Shown here: positions 15,519-24,173 of the stretch, piece after piece
Layout of the letters: each line of letters starts with the position of its first letter
Numbering within the stretch: the stretch's first letter is position 1
From: Sunxiuqinia sp965230765
Lineage (GTDB): Bacteria > Bacteroidota > Bacteroidia > Bacteroidales > Prolixibacteraceae
Assembly (NCBI GenBank): GCA_965230765.1
Contig: CBDDLR010000001.1
Location: 1,736,001 to 1,800,000, forward strand
DNA: 64,000 bases
Direction of reading: 5' to 3'
The notes under the pieces: generated by a model
Told to the model about the DNA's origin: nothing
Databases searched by the model: none
The model's input: only the letters and a program-made list of their open reading frames with translations
Position numbers and translations under genes: made by a program

Positions 15519-17918
15519 ATGAAAAAGTTATTGATGATGATGCTTCTGCAGATGGCAGTGGTGTTTTGTTTTGCTCAGTTTTCAGTTCAAGGAGTGGTGA
15601 AAAGTGAATCCGGTGAATTGTTAACGGGGGCTAATGTTGTTGTGTCTGGAAGTTACCTTGGGGCTTCTACCAACGAAAATGGAGAGTTTGAATTCTCAAA
15701 CCTGAAAAAAGGTGAGTATGAATTGAAAGCTTCATTTATTGGGTTTCATACAAAATCTATTCACGTTTCTTTAAGTGAAAACAAATCAGTTGAATTTGTA
15801 ATGCAGACCTCAAGCATTATGGCTGATGAGGTGCTGGTTTCTGCAACCAGGGCTGGTGATAAATCCCCAATTGCCCATACAACTGTAACAAAAGAGGCGA
15901 TTGATGAAATGAACATGGGGCAGGATATTCCTTACATGCTGAATATGACCCCGTCCTATGTTTCAACTTCTGATGCAGGGGCAGGTGTTGGATATACCAA
16001 TTTTAGGATTCGTGGAACCGATTTAAATCGGATTAATGTTACGGTTAACGGCATTCCAATGAACGATGCAGAGTCTCATGGAACATGGTGGGTTGACATT
16101 CCTGATATTGCTGCTTCAACGGATAATATTCAGGTGCAAAGAGGTGTGGGTACATCAACCAATGGAGCTGCTTCTTTTGGAGCAACTATCGATCTGCAAA
16201 CCATGCAGATGAATACTAAGGCACATGCCGGATATCGTTCAGCAGCAGGTTCATTCAATACCTTCAAAAACACGGTAGAAGTTGGTAGTGGCTTGTTAAA
16301 TGATCATTTTATTGTTGAAGCCCGTTTGTCCCGTGTGACATCAGATGGTTTTATTGACCGGGCAAGTTCTGATTTGAAATCGTACTTTGTCTCTGGTGGA
16401 TATTTTTCTGATAAGACCATTCTGAAAGCAACCATTTTCTCAGGCTTTGAAGAAACTTATCAGGCATGGTGGGGAGTTTCTTCCGATTTGCTGGGAACAA
16501 ACCGTACCTACAACTATGCGGGTTCATATTTCGATGAAAATGGCAACGAACAGTTTTATGAAAATCAGGTAGATCATTACATACAAGATCATTATCAACT
16601 GCATTTCTCACATCAGTTAAATTCATTTTTTAATGTAAATGCTGCTTTATTTTATACGTATGGGCGAGGGTACTATGAAGAATATCGGGAAGATGACAGC
16701 TTGGAAGATTATCTTTTGCAGCCAATCTCATTAGGCGGTGAAACAATTGATGCAACAGATCTGGTTCGTCGAAGATGGCTGGATAACGACTTCTACGGAA
16801 TGACTTTTTCTACTAACTACAACGATGGGGTATCTGATTTCACTTTTGGTGGAGGATGGAATACCTATGATGGTCGCCATTTTGGTGAAGTAATATGGGC
16901 ACAGTATTTAGGAAACGCAGTTCCAGAACAAGAGTGGTACAGAAGTACTGGTTTGAAAAAGGATTTTAATGTTTTTGCAAAATACAATTACCAGCTGACT
17001 GAAAAGGTGAACCTGTATGCTGATCTGCAATACAGAAGGATTGATTATGAAATTGAAGGAATTGATAATGATTTGAGGGATATCACACAAGCCCACGATT
17101 TCAATTTCTTCAATCCAAAATTTGGGATTTTCTTTAAACCCGATGATAAGCAAGAGGCGTATTTAAGTTTTGCCCGTGCAAACCGTGAACCAAACCGTAG
17201 CAACTATGTGGATGCCGATCCAAATGGTGTGCAACCTGTTCATGAAACATTGAATGATTTTGAAGCAGGTTATACCTTGAAGTCATCCAATTACTTTGTA
17301 GGTGCAAACTTATATTACATGAGTTATGTTGATCAGTTGATTTTGACTGGTGAGATTAATGATGTTGGTGCGCCAATTATGGTTAATGTAGATGATAGCT
17401 ACCGTTCTGGAGTTGAATTGTTGGCTGGATTAAAGATATCGCCAAAAGTTAACTGGGATGTAAATGCAACATTCAGCAAAAACAAGATTAAAGATTTTGT
17501 TGAATATGTTGACAACTGGGATACCTGGGGACAGGAAGTATTTGAGCTAGGGGATACTGACCTGGCTTTCTCGCCTGAGTTAATTGCAAACAGCAAAATT
17601 ACAGTGAAGGCTTCAAAAAACCTTAATCTGAGTTTGTTGTCATCGTATGTGGGGAAACAGTTTATTGACAATACTTCCAGTGATGATCGCAAATTGGATG
17701 CATGGTTCGTGAATAACCTTAAAGTTGACTATGTTGTTCCACAAAATGTCTTTAAAGAGGTTAAGTTGCATTTGTTAGTGAATAATTTGTTTGATACAGA
17801 ATACGAAAGCAATGCATGGGTTTATAGCTATTTTTCAGGTAATGAGCGCCTAAAAATGGATGGTTATTTCCCACAAGCAGGAATTCACTTCTTTGCAGGA
17901 ATAGATTTCAAGTTTTAA
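15519..17918 (+). CDS. TonB-dependent outer-membrane receptor under TPP control (putative thiamine receptor)
   Basis: The start is taken at the ATG at 15519, which directly precedes a signal peptide (MKKLLMMMLLQMAVVFCFAQ); a frame start 30 nt upstream would lie inside the regulatory hairpin. The protein has 799 residues from this start. A carboxypeptidase-like regulatory domain (about 22-105) is followed by a plug (ADEVLVSATRAG, FRIRGTD, VQRGVGTSTNGAASFGA) and a long beta-barrel ending in IDFKF, a typical C-terminal aromatic. The riboswitch points to thiamine or a thiamine precursor as ligand. No inner-membrane thiamine transporter is next to it. Confidence 0.88.
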   Translation: MKKLLMMMLLQMAVVFCFAQFSVQGVVKSESGELLTGANVVVSGSYLGASTNENGEFEFSNLKKGEYELKASFIGFHTKSIHVSLSENKSVEFVMQTSSIMADEVLVSATRAGDKSPIAHTTVTKEAIDEMNMGQDIPYMLNMTPSYVSTSDAGAGVGYTNFRIRGTDLNRINVTVNGIPMNDAESHGTWWVDIPDIAASTDNIQVQRGVGTSTNGAASFGATIDLQTMQMNTKAHAGYRSAAGSFNTFKNTVEVGSGLLNDHFIVEARLSRVTSDGFIDRASSDLKSYFVSGGYFSDKTILKATIFSGFEETYQAWWGVSSDLLGTNRTYNYAGSYFDENGNEQFYENQVDHYIQDHYQLHFSHQLNSFFNVNAALFYTYGRGYYEEYREDDSLEDYLLQPISLGGETIDATDLVRRRWLDNDFYGMTFSTNYNDGVSDFTFGGGWNTYDGRHFGEVIWAQYLGNAVPEQEWYRSTGLKKDFNVFAKYNYQLTEKVNLYADLQYRRIDYEIEGIDNDLRDITQAHDFNFFNPKFGIFFKPDDKQEAYLSFARANREPNRSNYVDADPNGVQPVHETLNDFEAGYTLKSSNYFVGANLYYMSYVDQLILTGEINDVGAPIMVNVDDSYRSGVELLAGLKISPKVNWDVNATFSKNKIKDFVEYVDNWDTWGQEVFELGDTDLAFSPELIANSKITVKASKNLNLSLLSSYVGKQFIDNTSSDDRKLDAWFVNNLKVDYVVPQNVFKEVKLHLLVNNLFDTEYESNAWVYSYFSGNERLKMDGYFPQAGIHFFAGIDFKF

Positions 17919-17932
17919 ATCAGATAATTTTT

Positions 17933-18003
17933 CGTCATTGCGAGGGAAAACTCACGAAGTAATCTTTTGAAAAGAAGATTGCTTCATTTCATTCGCAATG
18001 ACG
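17933..18003. repeat. 71 bp imperfect palindrome of the 'cgtcattgcgag' type
   Basis: The outer arms CGTCATTGCG and CGCAATGACG pair perfectly, as do the inner arms AAGTAATCTTTT and AAGATTGCTT with one mismatch. It fills most of the gap between the convergent receptor and carbonic-anhydrase-like genes. Sequences of this type occur as dispersed extragenic palindromes in many bacteria; here it may also end transcription from both sides. Confidence 0.75.
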
Positions 18004-18006
18004 TTT

Positions 18007-18567
18007 TTATTCTATAATAATCTGTGATATCTTACCTGTTTCGATGGTGTAGAATAACGGGGCAATTAATACTCCGGGATATCTTTGTTTAAGTCGTTTA
18101 ACTTCGGAGACTATAAATTCCTTGGGATCGCAAACTTCAAAAAAAGGCGATAAGTTTTCGAAATGGGTTTTTGCAGCTTCTCTTTTCCATCCTGCATTTT
18201 TACTTAGTCCATCAATAAAAGCATCTTTTCGGGCTTCAATATTGGCCATTCCGCATTGGTTATGACCCATTAAGGCGATGTGCTTAATGTCGCCAACTCC
18301 AATGGCATATGAAACCTGAAATTCATGATAAAAAAGATTGGCTCCCCCGGATCGGATGATATAGGCAAATTTCTCAGGAATCCAAAGTGTTTTCCTGTGA
18401 TCCATACACATGCCAATTAACAATTGAGCATTGTCATAATTGCAAAATGTTCGATTTAAATTGTGGTACTCCAAGAGGAGGCTTATCGGGGTATTCCTGT
18501 ATTCCGGCAAAATATCCTCTATGGATTTTACTTCAATTAGTTGCTTCATGTCACACTGCTGATCCAT
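18007..18567 (-). CDS. Beta-carbonic anhydrase-like protein
   Basis: 186 residues. The beta-class zinc signature is present: Cys-x-Asp-x-Arg in MCMDHRK (about 53-57), and GHNQCGM supplying His and the second Cys. The loop normally written RNAGN reads RSGGAN here. The enzyme hydrates CO2 to bicarbonate in the cytoplasm. The modest length and altered RSGGA loop suggest a divergent subgroup, so activity is likely but not certain. It converges with the TonB receptor. Confidence 0.75.
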   Translation of the reverse strand: MDQQCDMKQLIEVKSIEDILPEYRNTPISLLLEYHNLNRTFCNYDNAQLLIGMCMDHRKTLWIPEKFAYIIRSGGANLFYHEFQVSYAIGVGDIKHIALMGHNQCGMANIEARKDAFIDGLSKNAGWKREAAKTHFENLSPFFEVCDPKEFIVSEVKRLKQRYPGVLIAPLFYTIETGKISQIIIE

Positions 18568-18678
18568 CTACTATGCAAACCTGATTATTAAAAAAAAGTT
18601 CAGGCAAACCCAATCTAATTTGAAAAAGTCAGGGATGTTGTACAATTCCATTAATTTTGTCCTCAAAATAATTCAATT

Positions 18679-19023
18679 ATGGCACAAGATTGGAAAGATC
18701 GTTTAGGGGTTGTTTTTTCTACTAACCCCGATTTTCAGTATGAAAATGACTCTGAAGAAGAACAGGAGACGCTTACCCCAAACCAACAGGATTTGCGCGT
18801 GATGCTTGACAAAAAAAATCGCAAAGGTAAAGCCGTAACTTTAATCACAGGGTTTGTAGGTACTGATGCAGATTTGAAAGATTTAGCAAAACTACTGAAA
18901 AGTAAATGTGGTGTTGGCGGTTCTTCAAAAGATGGTGAAATCCTGATTCAGGGTGACTTTAGGGACAAAGTAATGCACTTGCTTCAGAATGAAGGCTACA
19001 AGGTTAAAAAATCAGGTGGTTGA
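18679..19023 (+). CDS. SUI1/eIF1-like translation factor (YciH family)
   Basis: 114 residues. The C-terminal two thirds is the SUI1 fold: KNRKGKAVTLITGF, a central LKDLAKLLKSKCGVGGS and GEILIQGDFRDKVMHLLQ. Bacterial homologues bind the 30S subunit and influence start-codon fidelity in vitro, though their physiological role is unclear. The N-terminal 40 residues are acidic and probably disordered. It converges with guaC. Confidence 0.93.
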   Translation: MAQDWKDRLGVVFSTNPDFQYENDSEEEQETLTPNQQDLRVMLDKKNRKGKAVTLITGFVGTDADLKDLAKLLKSKCGVGGSSKDGEILIQGDFRDKVMHLLQNEGYKVKKSGG

Positions 19024-19029
19024 TTGAAG

Positions 19030-19066
19030 TTATTCAGAGCCTCATACCGTGTGAAACCCTGAATAA
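19030..19066. terminator. Possible bidirectional terminator between convergent genes
   Basis: Inverted arms TTATTCAG/CTGAATAA are separated by 21 nt. There is no T run, so the assignment is weak. Confidence 0.35.
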
Positions 19067-19075
19067 GCTCTATTG

Positions 19076-20116
19076 TTATTTGTTATAAACCCGGTTCTCT
19101 TGTTCAATTACCCGAATAAAGGTTGTCCTTTTTGATAGTTCTTTGAGTTTTTGTGCCCCCACATAAGTGCAAGTACTTCTTACACCACCGAGAATATTCT
19201 GAAGGGTTGATTCTACCGGCCCACGGTATTCAACTTCAACCGTTTTGCCCTCACTGGCACGGTAGTTGGCTACGCCGCCAACGTGTTTTTCCATAGCCGT
19301 CCTGGAACTCATTCCATAAAATTGTTTGTATTTTGTACCATCACGCTCAATCAGTTCGCCACCACTTTCATCGTGACCTGCCAGCAAGCCGCCTAACATC
19401 ACAAAGTCGGCACCACCACCGAAAGCCTTTGAAACATCACCCGGAATTGTACAGCCCCCATCGCTAATGATTTGTCCACCAAGTCCGTGAGCAGCATCAG
19501 CACATTCAATAATTGCAGAAAGCTGAGGGTAGCCAACGCCCGTTTTCACCCGTGTTGTACAAACAGAACCCGGTCCAATACCAACTTTAATGACATCAGC
19601 ACCAGCAAGAAGCAATTCTTCAACCATTTCACCAGTTACTACATTGCCTGCAAAAATTACTTTGTCGGGAAACACACTACGAGCTTTCTTTACAAATTCT
19701 ACGAAATGCTCAGAATAACCATTGGCAACATCAATGCAGATAAACCGTAATTGAGGATTGGTGTCAAAAATAGTTTTTACTTTTTGGAGATCCTCTTCTC
19801 CTGTTCCAGTGCTGACTGAAATATAATTTTCAATTCCTTCGGGAGCTTGTTCTAAAAACAATTTCCATTCATCCAGTGAATAGTGCTTGTGAATGGCCGT
19901 GAACAATTTGTGTTCCGATAATTTCAATGCCATCTCAAATGTCCCAACTGTATCCATGTTTGCTCCCATAATTGGGATTCCTGTCCATTCCTGCAACGTG
20001 TGCCTGAATTTAAAAGTTCGCTCCAAATTTACTTGTGATCTGCTTTTCAGGGTAGAACGTTTTGGTCTGAACATGACGTCCTTGAATCCCAACTTGATGT
20101 CGTACTCTACTCTCAT
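19076..20116 (-). CDS. guaC: GMP reductase
   Basis: 346 residues, the GuaC length, with no CBS insert (IMP dehydrogenase would have one). The N-terminus reads YDIKLGFKDVMFRPKRSTL. The active-site loop GIGPGSVCTTRVKTGVGYPQ contains the catalytic Cys, and SDGGCTIPGDVSKA and FVMLGGLLAGHDES follow. It reduces GMP to IMP with NADPH, returning guanine nucleotides to the purine pool. It appears to be a single-gene unit. Confidence 0.95.
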   Translation of the reverse strand: MRVEYDIKLGFKDVMFRPKRSTLKSRSQVNLERTFKFRHTLQEWTGIPIMGANMDTVGTFEMALKLSEHKLFTAIHKHYSLDEWKLFLEQAPEGIENYISVSTGTGEEDLQKVKTIFDTNPQLRFICIDVANGYSEHFVEFVKKARSVFPDKVIFAGNVVTGEMVEELLLAGADVIKVGIGPGSVCTTRVKTGVGYPQLSAIIECADAAHGLGGQIISDGGCTIPGDVSKAFGGGADFVMLGGLLAGHDESGGELIERDGTKYKQFYGMSSRTAMEKHVGGVANYRASEGKTVEVEYRGPVESTLQNILGGVRSTCTYVGAQKLKELSKRTTFIRVIEQENRVYNK

Positions 20117-20219
20117 AATATTTGATTTTGGATTACCTACAAATGTAACTAATGATTTTGGTATTTTTCGGTTCTCAAATAGTTAGGATATTTGATTTAA
20201 CATTGAAATGGTTTAAAAA

Positions 20220-20918
20220 CTAGTTCTCGTTAGAATGAGTTAAAAACCAGTTCCATAAATCCGCTTCATTATAGGCATAAACCCATGATGCAGCGTGATC
20301 TCCTTCTGGAAGTACGGTATATTTTACATCGCTTCCCGCTTCTTTTAAAGCCTTAACCAATTCGGCAGATTCACTTTCGGCAACTGTTTTGTCTTTTTTC
20401 CCATGGAAAACCCAGATAGGCTTTTCTTTGAGTGCCCTTTTAACAAGGTGTTTATTGCCTCCTCCGCATACAGGCGCAATTGCTGCAAAGTAGTCTGGGA
20501 ACATCGCTGCCAGGTGCCAGGTGCCAAACCCGCCCATGCTTAATCCGGTCAGGTAAATTCTTGATTCATCAATATTATAGCTTGAAACAATTTTGTCAAG
20601 CAAATCTTTTAAAAGGTAGATATCCCAATACTGTCCTTTGGGGCATTGCGGTGCCACAACAACAAATGGGATTTTCCCACCATTTTCAAGAACCTTTGGC
20701 GGCCCCCATTTTTTTACTTTTTCAAGATCGTTCCCACGCTCACCTGCTCCGTGCAAAAACAACATCAATGGTGTCTTTTTTCCTTTTGCTGAATAGCCAT
20801 CTGGTGTGTAAAGTAAATAGTTCAATTTTTTTGTTGATTTAAATTTTTTTTCGGACTGGGAATACACATTCCCGGTGAAAAGTAAGAATATGATTCCCAT
20901 TACAATTACTTGCTTCAT
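20220..20918 (-). CDS. Exported alpha/beta-hydrolase (esterase/phospholipase-like)
   Basis: 232 residues with a Sec signal peptide ending near residue 20. The fold shows LFLHGAGERGNDLE (oxyanion region), the nucleophile elbow GLSMGGFGTW, an Asp in FHGKKDKTV and a His in EGDHAASW, giving a full Ser-Asp-His triad. This pattern belongs to exported carboxylesterase/dienelactone-hydrolase relatives often found near carbohydrate genes, and deacetylation or deacylation of a polysaccharide is possible. It lies directly downstream of the trehalose synthase gene on the same strand (37 bp gap). Confidence 0.85.
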   Translation of the reverse strand: MKQVIVMGIIFLLFTGNVYSQSEKKFKSTKKLNYLLYTPDGYSAKGKKTPLMLFLHGAGERGNDLEKVKKWGPPKVLENGGKIPFVVVAPQCPKGQYWDIYLLKDLLDKIVSSYNIDESRIYLTGLSMGGFGTWHLAAMFPDYFAAIAPVCGGGNKHLVKRALKEKPIWVFHGKKDKTVAESESAELVKALKEAGSDVKYTVLPEGDHAASWVYAYNEADLWNWFLTHSNEN

Positions 20919-20955
20919 GGTTTAGTTGGCTTAGGATAAATATAAAATGTAAATT

Positions 20956-23169
20956 CTATTGGCTGTTGAATTTTTGCAATAGTTTTCGCACGCTTTTCAC
21001 ATCGTTAATGTAATATTTTGCAGCTGTCGACTTGGTTCCAACCTTAATGGTATGGGCTGATTCGGGCAACGAGTTGAACGTGTATTCATCGGTCCAGTCA
21101 TCTCCCAAGGCAAGCATGAAATCAAATTCATTGTTGCCAATTTTGTTTAAAGCTGCCCGACCTTTGTTAATCCCTGCATTTTTGATTTCAATTACTTTAT
21201 CGCCATCCATAATTTCCAGGTTGAGGTTGGCAATGTAGTTTTTCAAGTCATCTTTTAACTCCCATGCACGCTGCTGTCCCATATCTGGATCGGCATCACG
21301 GTAGTGCCAAACCAATGAATAGTTTTTGTGCTCAATAAACGAGCGAGGAGTACGGTCAACAAAGTTTTGCAGCACAGGCTCGATAATCTCCATCCATTCT
21401 TTGTCAATATGGTCGGTCATTTTCCATTCCGAGTTGGGGTTTTTATTCCAAACACCGTGTTCAGCAATAAATGCAAGTTTTTCATATTGGTTGAACCACT
21501 TCGATAAGGTCTCTTTATCCCGGCCGCTTATAATGACAACTGTGTTGTCCTTTGTTTCAGTCAGGTTTTCTACAATATCATATAGTTCTTCATCTGGCAT
21601 TGCTTTCTGCGGGTCTTTGTGAAAACCGGTTAATGTTCCATCGTAATCAAGGAAAATGATTCGGTTCTTTGATGCTTTATATTCATCGACCAGCTTCTTA
21701 ATAATTGCACTATTGACTTTTTTAGTATAATTTGATTCCTGTAGGTCTTTTACACCTTTCAAGCTGTTGATGAAATCATTAGCCCAACGTTCTTCATTAT
21801 AAATACTTAATCTTTTTTTAAGAACCGAGTTTCTTTTTATTTGATCGGCAACTGACATATTCAATGCCTGATGAATAGTATCTGCTACTTCATGACGATT
21901 GTTTGGGTTTACGATTAATGATTCCCCAAGTTCTTTCGAAGCCCCGGCCATTTCACTTAGAACTAAAACGCCAGTGTTGTCCGTTCTGCATGCAATGTAT
22001 TCTTTGGCATTCAAATTTAATCCGTCACGGGTTGGGGTAATCAATGCAATATCTGCACTGCTGTAAAGTTCGATCATTTCCAGGCGGCTAAGCGATTTGT
22101 AGAAATACCAAACCGGCATCCACCCAATGGTCCCGTATCTTCCATTTAACCTTCCCACCAGCTCGTCCATTTCTTTTTTTAAGTTCTGATAATCTTCAAC
22201 GTTTTCCCTGGATGGGCTTACAAACAAAAACAGGCTGACCTTCTCCAAATATTCAGGGTGCATCTTCAGGAACAATTCGAAAGACCGAATTCTTTCCGGA
22301 ATCCCTTTGGTGTAGTCCAACCTGTCAATGGATAGAATGATTTTACAATTTTTGTTTTTATTGATGTATTGTCGTAGTTCCTTGTGTATCTCAGATTCTT
22401 CAAGAACAGTATTGTTGGCTATTTCAGCAGCGGCAGTGTTAAAAAATTCAAAATCAATCCCTTTAGGGAAAGCATCCACTTTTACGATACGTTCGTCCAA
22501 TCGTATCAGGTTGAAAAATGTTTCATGTCCAAGCAGTCTTCTTACACAGCTCATAAAATGTCGCTGGTAGTCATAGGTGTGAAACCCGAGTAGGTCGGCT
22601 CCCAAAATGCCTTCGAGTAATTCCATTCTCCATGGCAACAACCGGAATATCTCAAACGAAGGAAAGGGAATGTGCTGAAAATAGCCAATTGATATATTGG
22701 GGAATTTTTCCCTGACTAGTTGCGGTAGCAGCATCAAATGATAATCATGAATCCATAGAATATCATCTTCATTCATGTACTTTATAAGTTGATCAGCATA
22801 AATCTGGTTGACTTTTTTGTAGGCCTCCCAATTGTCGTGCGAATATTTCGTTTTTTGTGTGAAGTAATTGAAAAGCGGCCAAACGGTATTGTCGCAGAAA
22901 CCTTCTAAAAATTCATTCCGTAGTTCCTGGTCAAGGTATATGGGGATACAATTTTCTTTGCGAAAGTTATTGTCAATTTCAATTTTATCTTTTTCGCTTA
23001 TCTCATCAATGTCTACCCCTGCTCTTCCGGCCCATTTGATGTCGTACGATTGGTAAAACCGCTTTAACCCAGAATCAAATCCATCGGTTAGAGGTACAAA
23101 TTCTTTTTTGCCATTTGAATCGATTACCTGTATGGGTAATCTGTTCGATATCATAAATAATCGCTTCAT
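20956..23169 (-). CDS. Bifunctional trehalose-6-phosphate synthase / trehalose-6-phosphate phosphatase
   Basis: 737 residues. Residues 1-470 are GT20 (OtsA): WIHDYHLMLLPQLVRE, GYFQHIPFPS, LLGFHTYDYQRHF and LSIDRLDYTKGIPERI. Residues about 490-737 are a HAD phosphatase (OtsB) with FLDYDGTLTGFH and ALGDDWTDEYTF. It condenses UDP-glucose and glucose-6-P, then dephosphorylates the product to trehalose, an osmoprotectant. It is divergent from a phosphorolytic operon, so this locus can both make and break the sugar. otsAB-type labels apply to the halves; no single symbol is standard for the fusion. Confidence 0.95.
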   Translation of the reverse strand: MKRLFMISNRLPIQVIDSNGKKEFVPLTDGFDSGLKRFYQSYDIKWAGRAGVDIDEISEKDKIEIDNNFRKENCIPIYLDQELRNEFLEGFCDNTVWPLFNYFTQKTKYSHDNWEAYKKVNQIYADQLIKYMNEDDILWIHDYHLMLLPQLVREKFPNISIGYFQHIPFPSFEIFRLLPWRMELLEGILGADLLGFHTYDYQRHFMSCVRRLLGHETFFNLIRLDERIVKVDAFPKGIDFEFFNTAAAEIANNTVLEESEIHKELRQYINKNKNCKIILSIDRLDYTKGIPERIRSFELFLKMHPEYLEKVSLFLFVSPSRENVEDYQNLKKEMDELVGRLNGRYGTIGWMPVWYFYKSLSRLEMIELYSSADIALITPTRDGLNLNAKEYIACRTDNTGVLVLSEMAGASKELGESLIVNPNNRHEVADTIHQALNMSVADQIKRNSVLKKRLSIYNEERWANDFINSLKGVKDLQESNYTKKVNSAIIKKLVDEYKASKNRIIFLDYDGTLTGFHKDPQKAMPDEELYDIVENLTETKDNTVVIISGRDKETLSKWFNQYEKLAFIAEHGVWNKNPNSEWKMTDHIDKEWMEIIEPVLQNFVDRTPRSFIEHKNYSLVWHYRDADPDMGQQRAWELKDDLKNYIANLNLEIMDGDKVIEIKNAGINKGRAALNKIGNNEFDFMLALGDDWTDEYTFNSLPESAHTIKVGTKSTAAKYYINDVKSVRKLLQKFNSQ

Positions 23170-23388
23170 ATCAGTGGGTTAATTTTGTTTCAAGAATCGT
23201 TTGTAAATTCCTGTAAAAACTGCATTGTAGTATCTTTACAAGATATTAAGTTTTTAGAACAATTTGAATTGCTCATTAATTGTTAGGTAATATAGCCATA
23301 TATTGGGTTGCTTTCAAATTTTTTTCTATTTTGAAATTCTTAATTCTTGAAAATTCATAAATGAACAAATCCCAAACGATATATAATT

Positions 23389-24162
23389 ATGAAAAAAGAC
23401 TTATCATTTGATGCCGTTATATTTGACATGGATGGCGTTATCACAAAGACAGCCTTAACCCATGCAGCCGCCTGGAAAAAAATGTTTGACGAATATTTAT
23501 TGAAGCGTGAAGCCGAGCATGGCGAACAGTTTGTTGAGTTTACCCATGCAGGTGACTATCTTCCGTATGTTGACGGTAAACCAAGATATAAAGGTGTAGC
23601 TTCTTTCCTGGAATCACGTGGAATTGATATTCCATTTGGCGACCCATCAGACGCTCCGGATGCTGAAACCTGCTGTGGATTAGGGAACCGGAAAAACGAT
23701 GCGTTCAACGAAGTATTGGAAAAAGAAGGTGTACAAGTGTATCCATCAACTGTATCGTTGATTGACGAACTCAAAAAAGCAGGGATAAAACTGGGAGTAG
23801 CTTCATCCAGTAAAAACTGTAAGCCTGTTTTGGAGCGCGTTGACCTTCTGGGTGTTTTTGAAGCCCGTGTTGATGGTGTTGTTTCTGCTGAATTGGACTT
23901 GAGCGGAAAACCGGAACCGGATATATTCACCACTGCATGTGATATTGTTAAGGCAGACTACTCAAGATCGATTGTCGTTGAAGATGCAGTTTCTGGTGTG
24001 CAGGCGGGTGCTAAAGGCAACTTTGGATTAACGATAGGTATAGCCCGGGAAAACAACCGTAAAGAGCTGGAAGAAGGTGGCGCAGATATCGTTGTTGAAG
24101 ATCTTGAGGAAATTAATGGCCTTGAGGGACTAAATGAAATTTTCAAAAAATTTAATTCCTAA
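23389..24162 (+). CDS. Beta-phosphoglucomutase family HAD hydrolase
   Basis: 257 residues. The HAD nucleophile motif FDMDGVITKTALTHAAAWK (about 12-30) has the two Asp residues of phosphomutases. A cap domain follows, then GVASSSKNCKPVLE (motif II), a KPEPDIF lysine (motif III) and VVEDAVSGVQAG (motif IV). It should interconvert beta-glucose-1-phosphate and glucose-6-phosphate. It is the first gene of a three-gene run, only 11 bp before the GH65 phosphorylase that makes beta-glucose-1-phosphate, so the pairing fits well. Confidence 0.93.
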   Translation: MKKDLSFDAVIFDMDGVITKTALTHAAAWKKMFDEYLLKREAEHGEQFVEFTHAGDYLPYVDGKPRYKGVASFLESRGIDIPFGDPSDAPDAETCCGLGNRKNDAFNEVLEKEGVQVYPSTVSLIDELKKAGIKLGVASSSKNCKPVLERVDLLGVFEARVDGVVSAELDLSGKPEPDIFTTACDIVKADYSRSIVVEDAVSGVQAGAKGNFGLTIGIARENNRKELEEGGADIVVEDLEEINGLEGLNEIFKKFNS

Positions 24163-24173
24163 ACAAAACTTCT

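Noticed and set aside
15389..15607. 72-codon plus-strand frame
   Set aside because: It lies over the TPP riboswitch and the start of the receptor gene in another frame.
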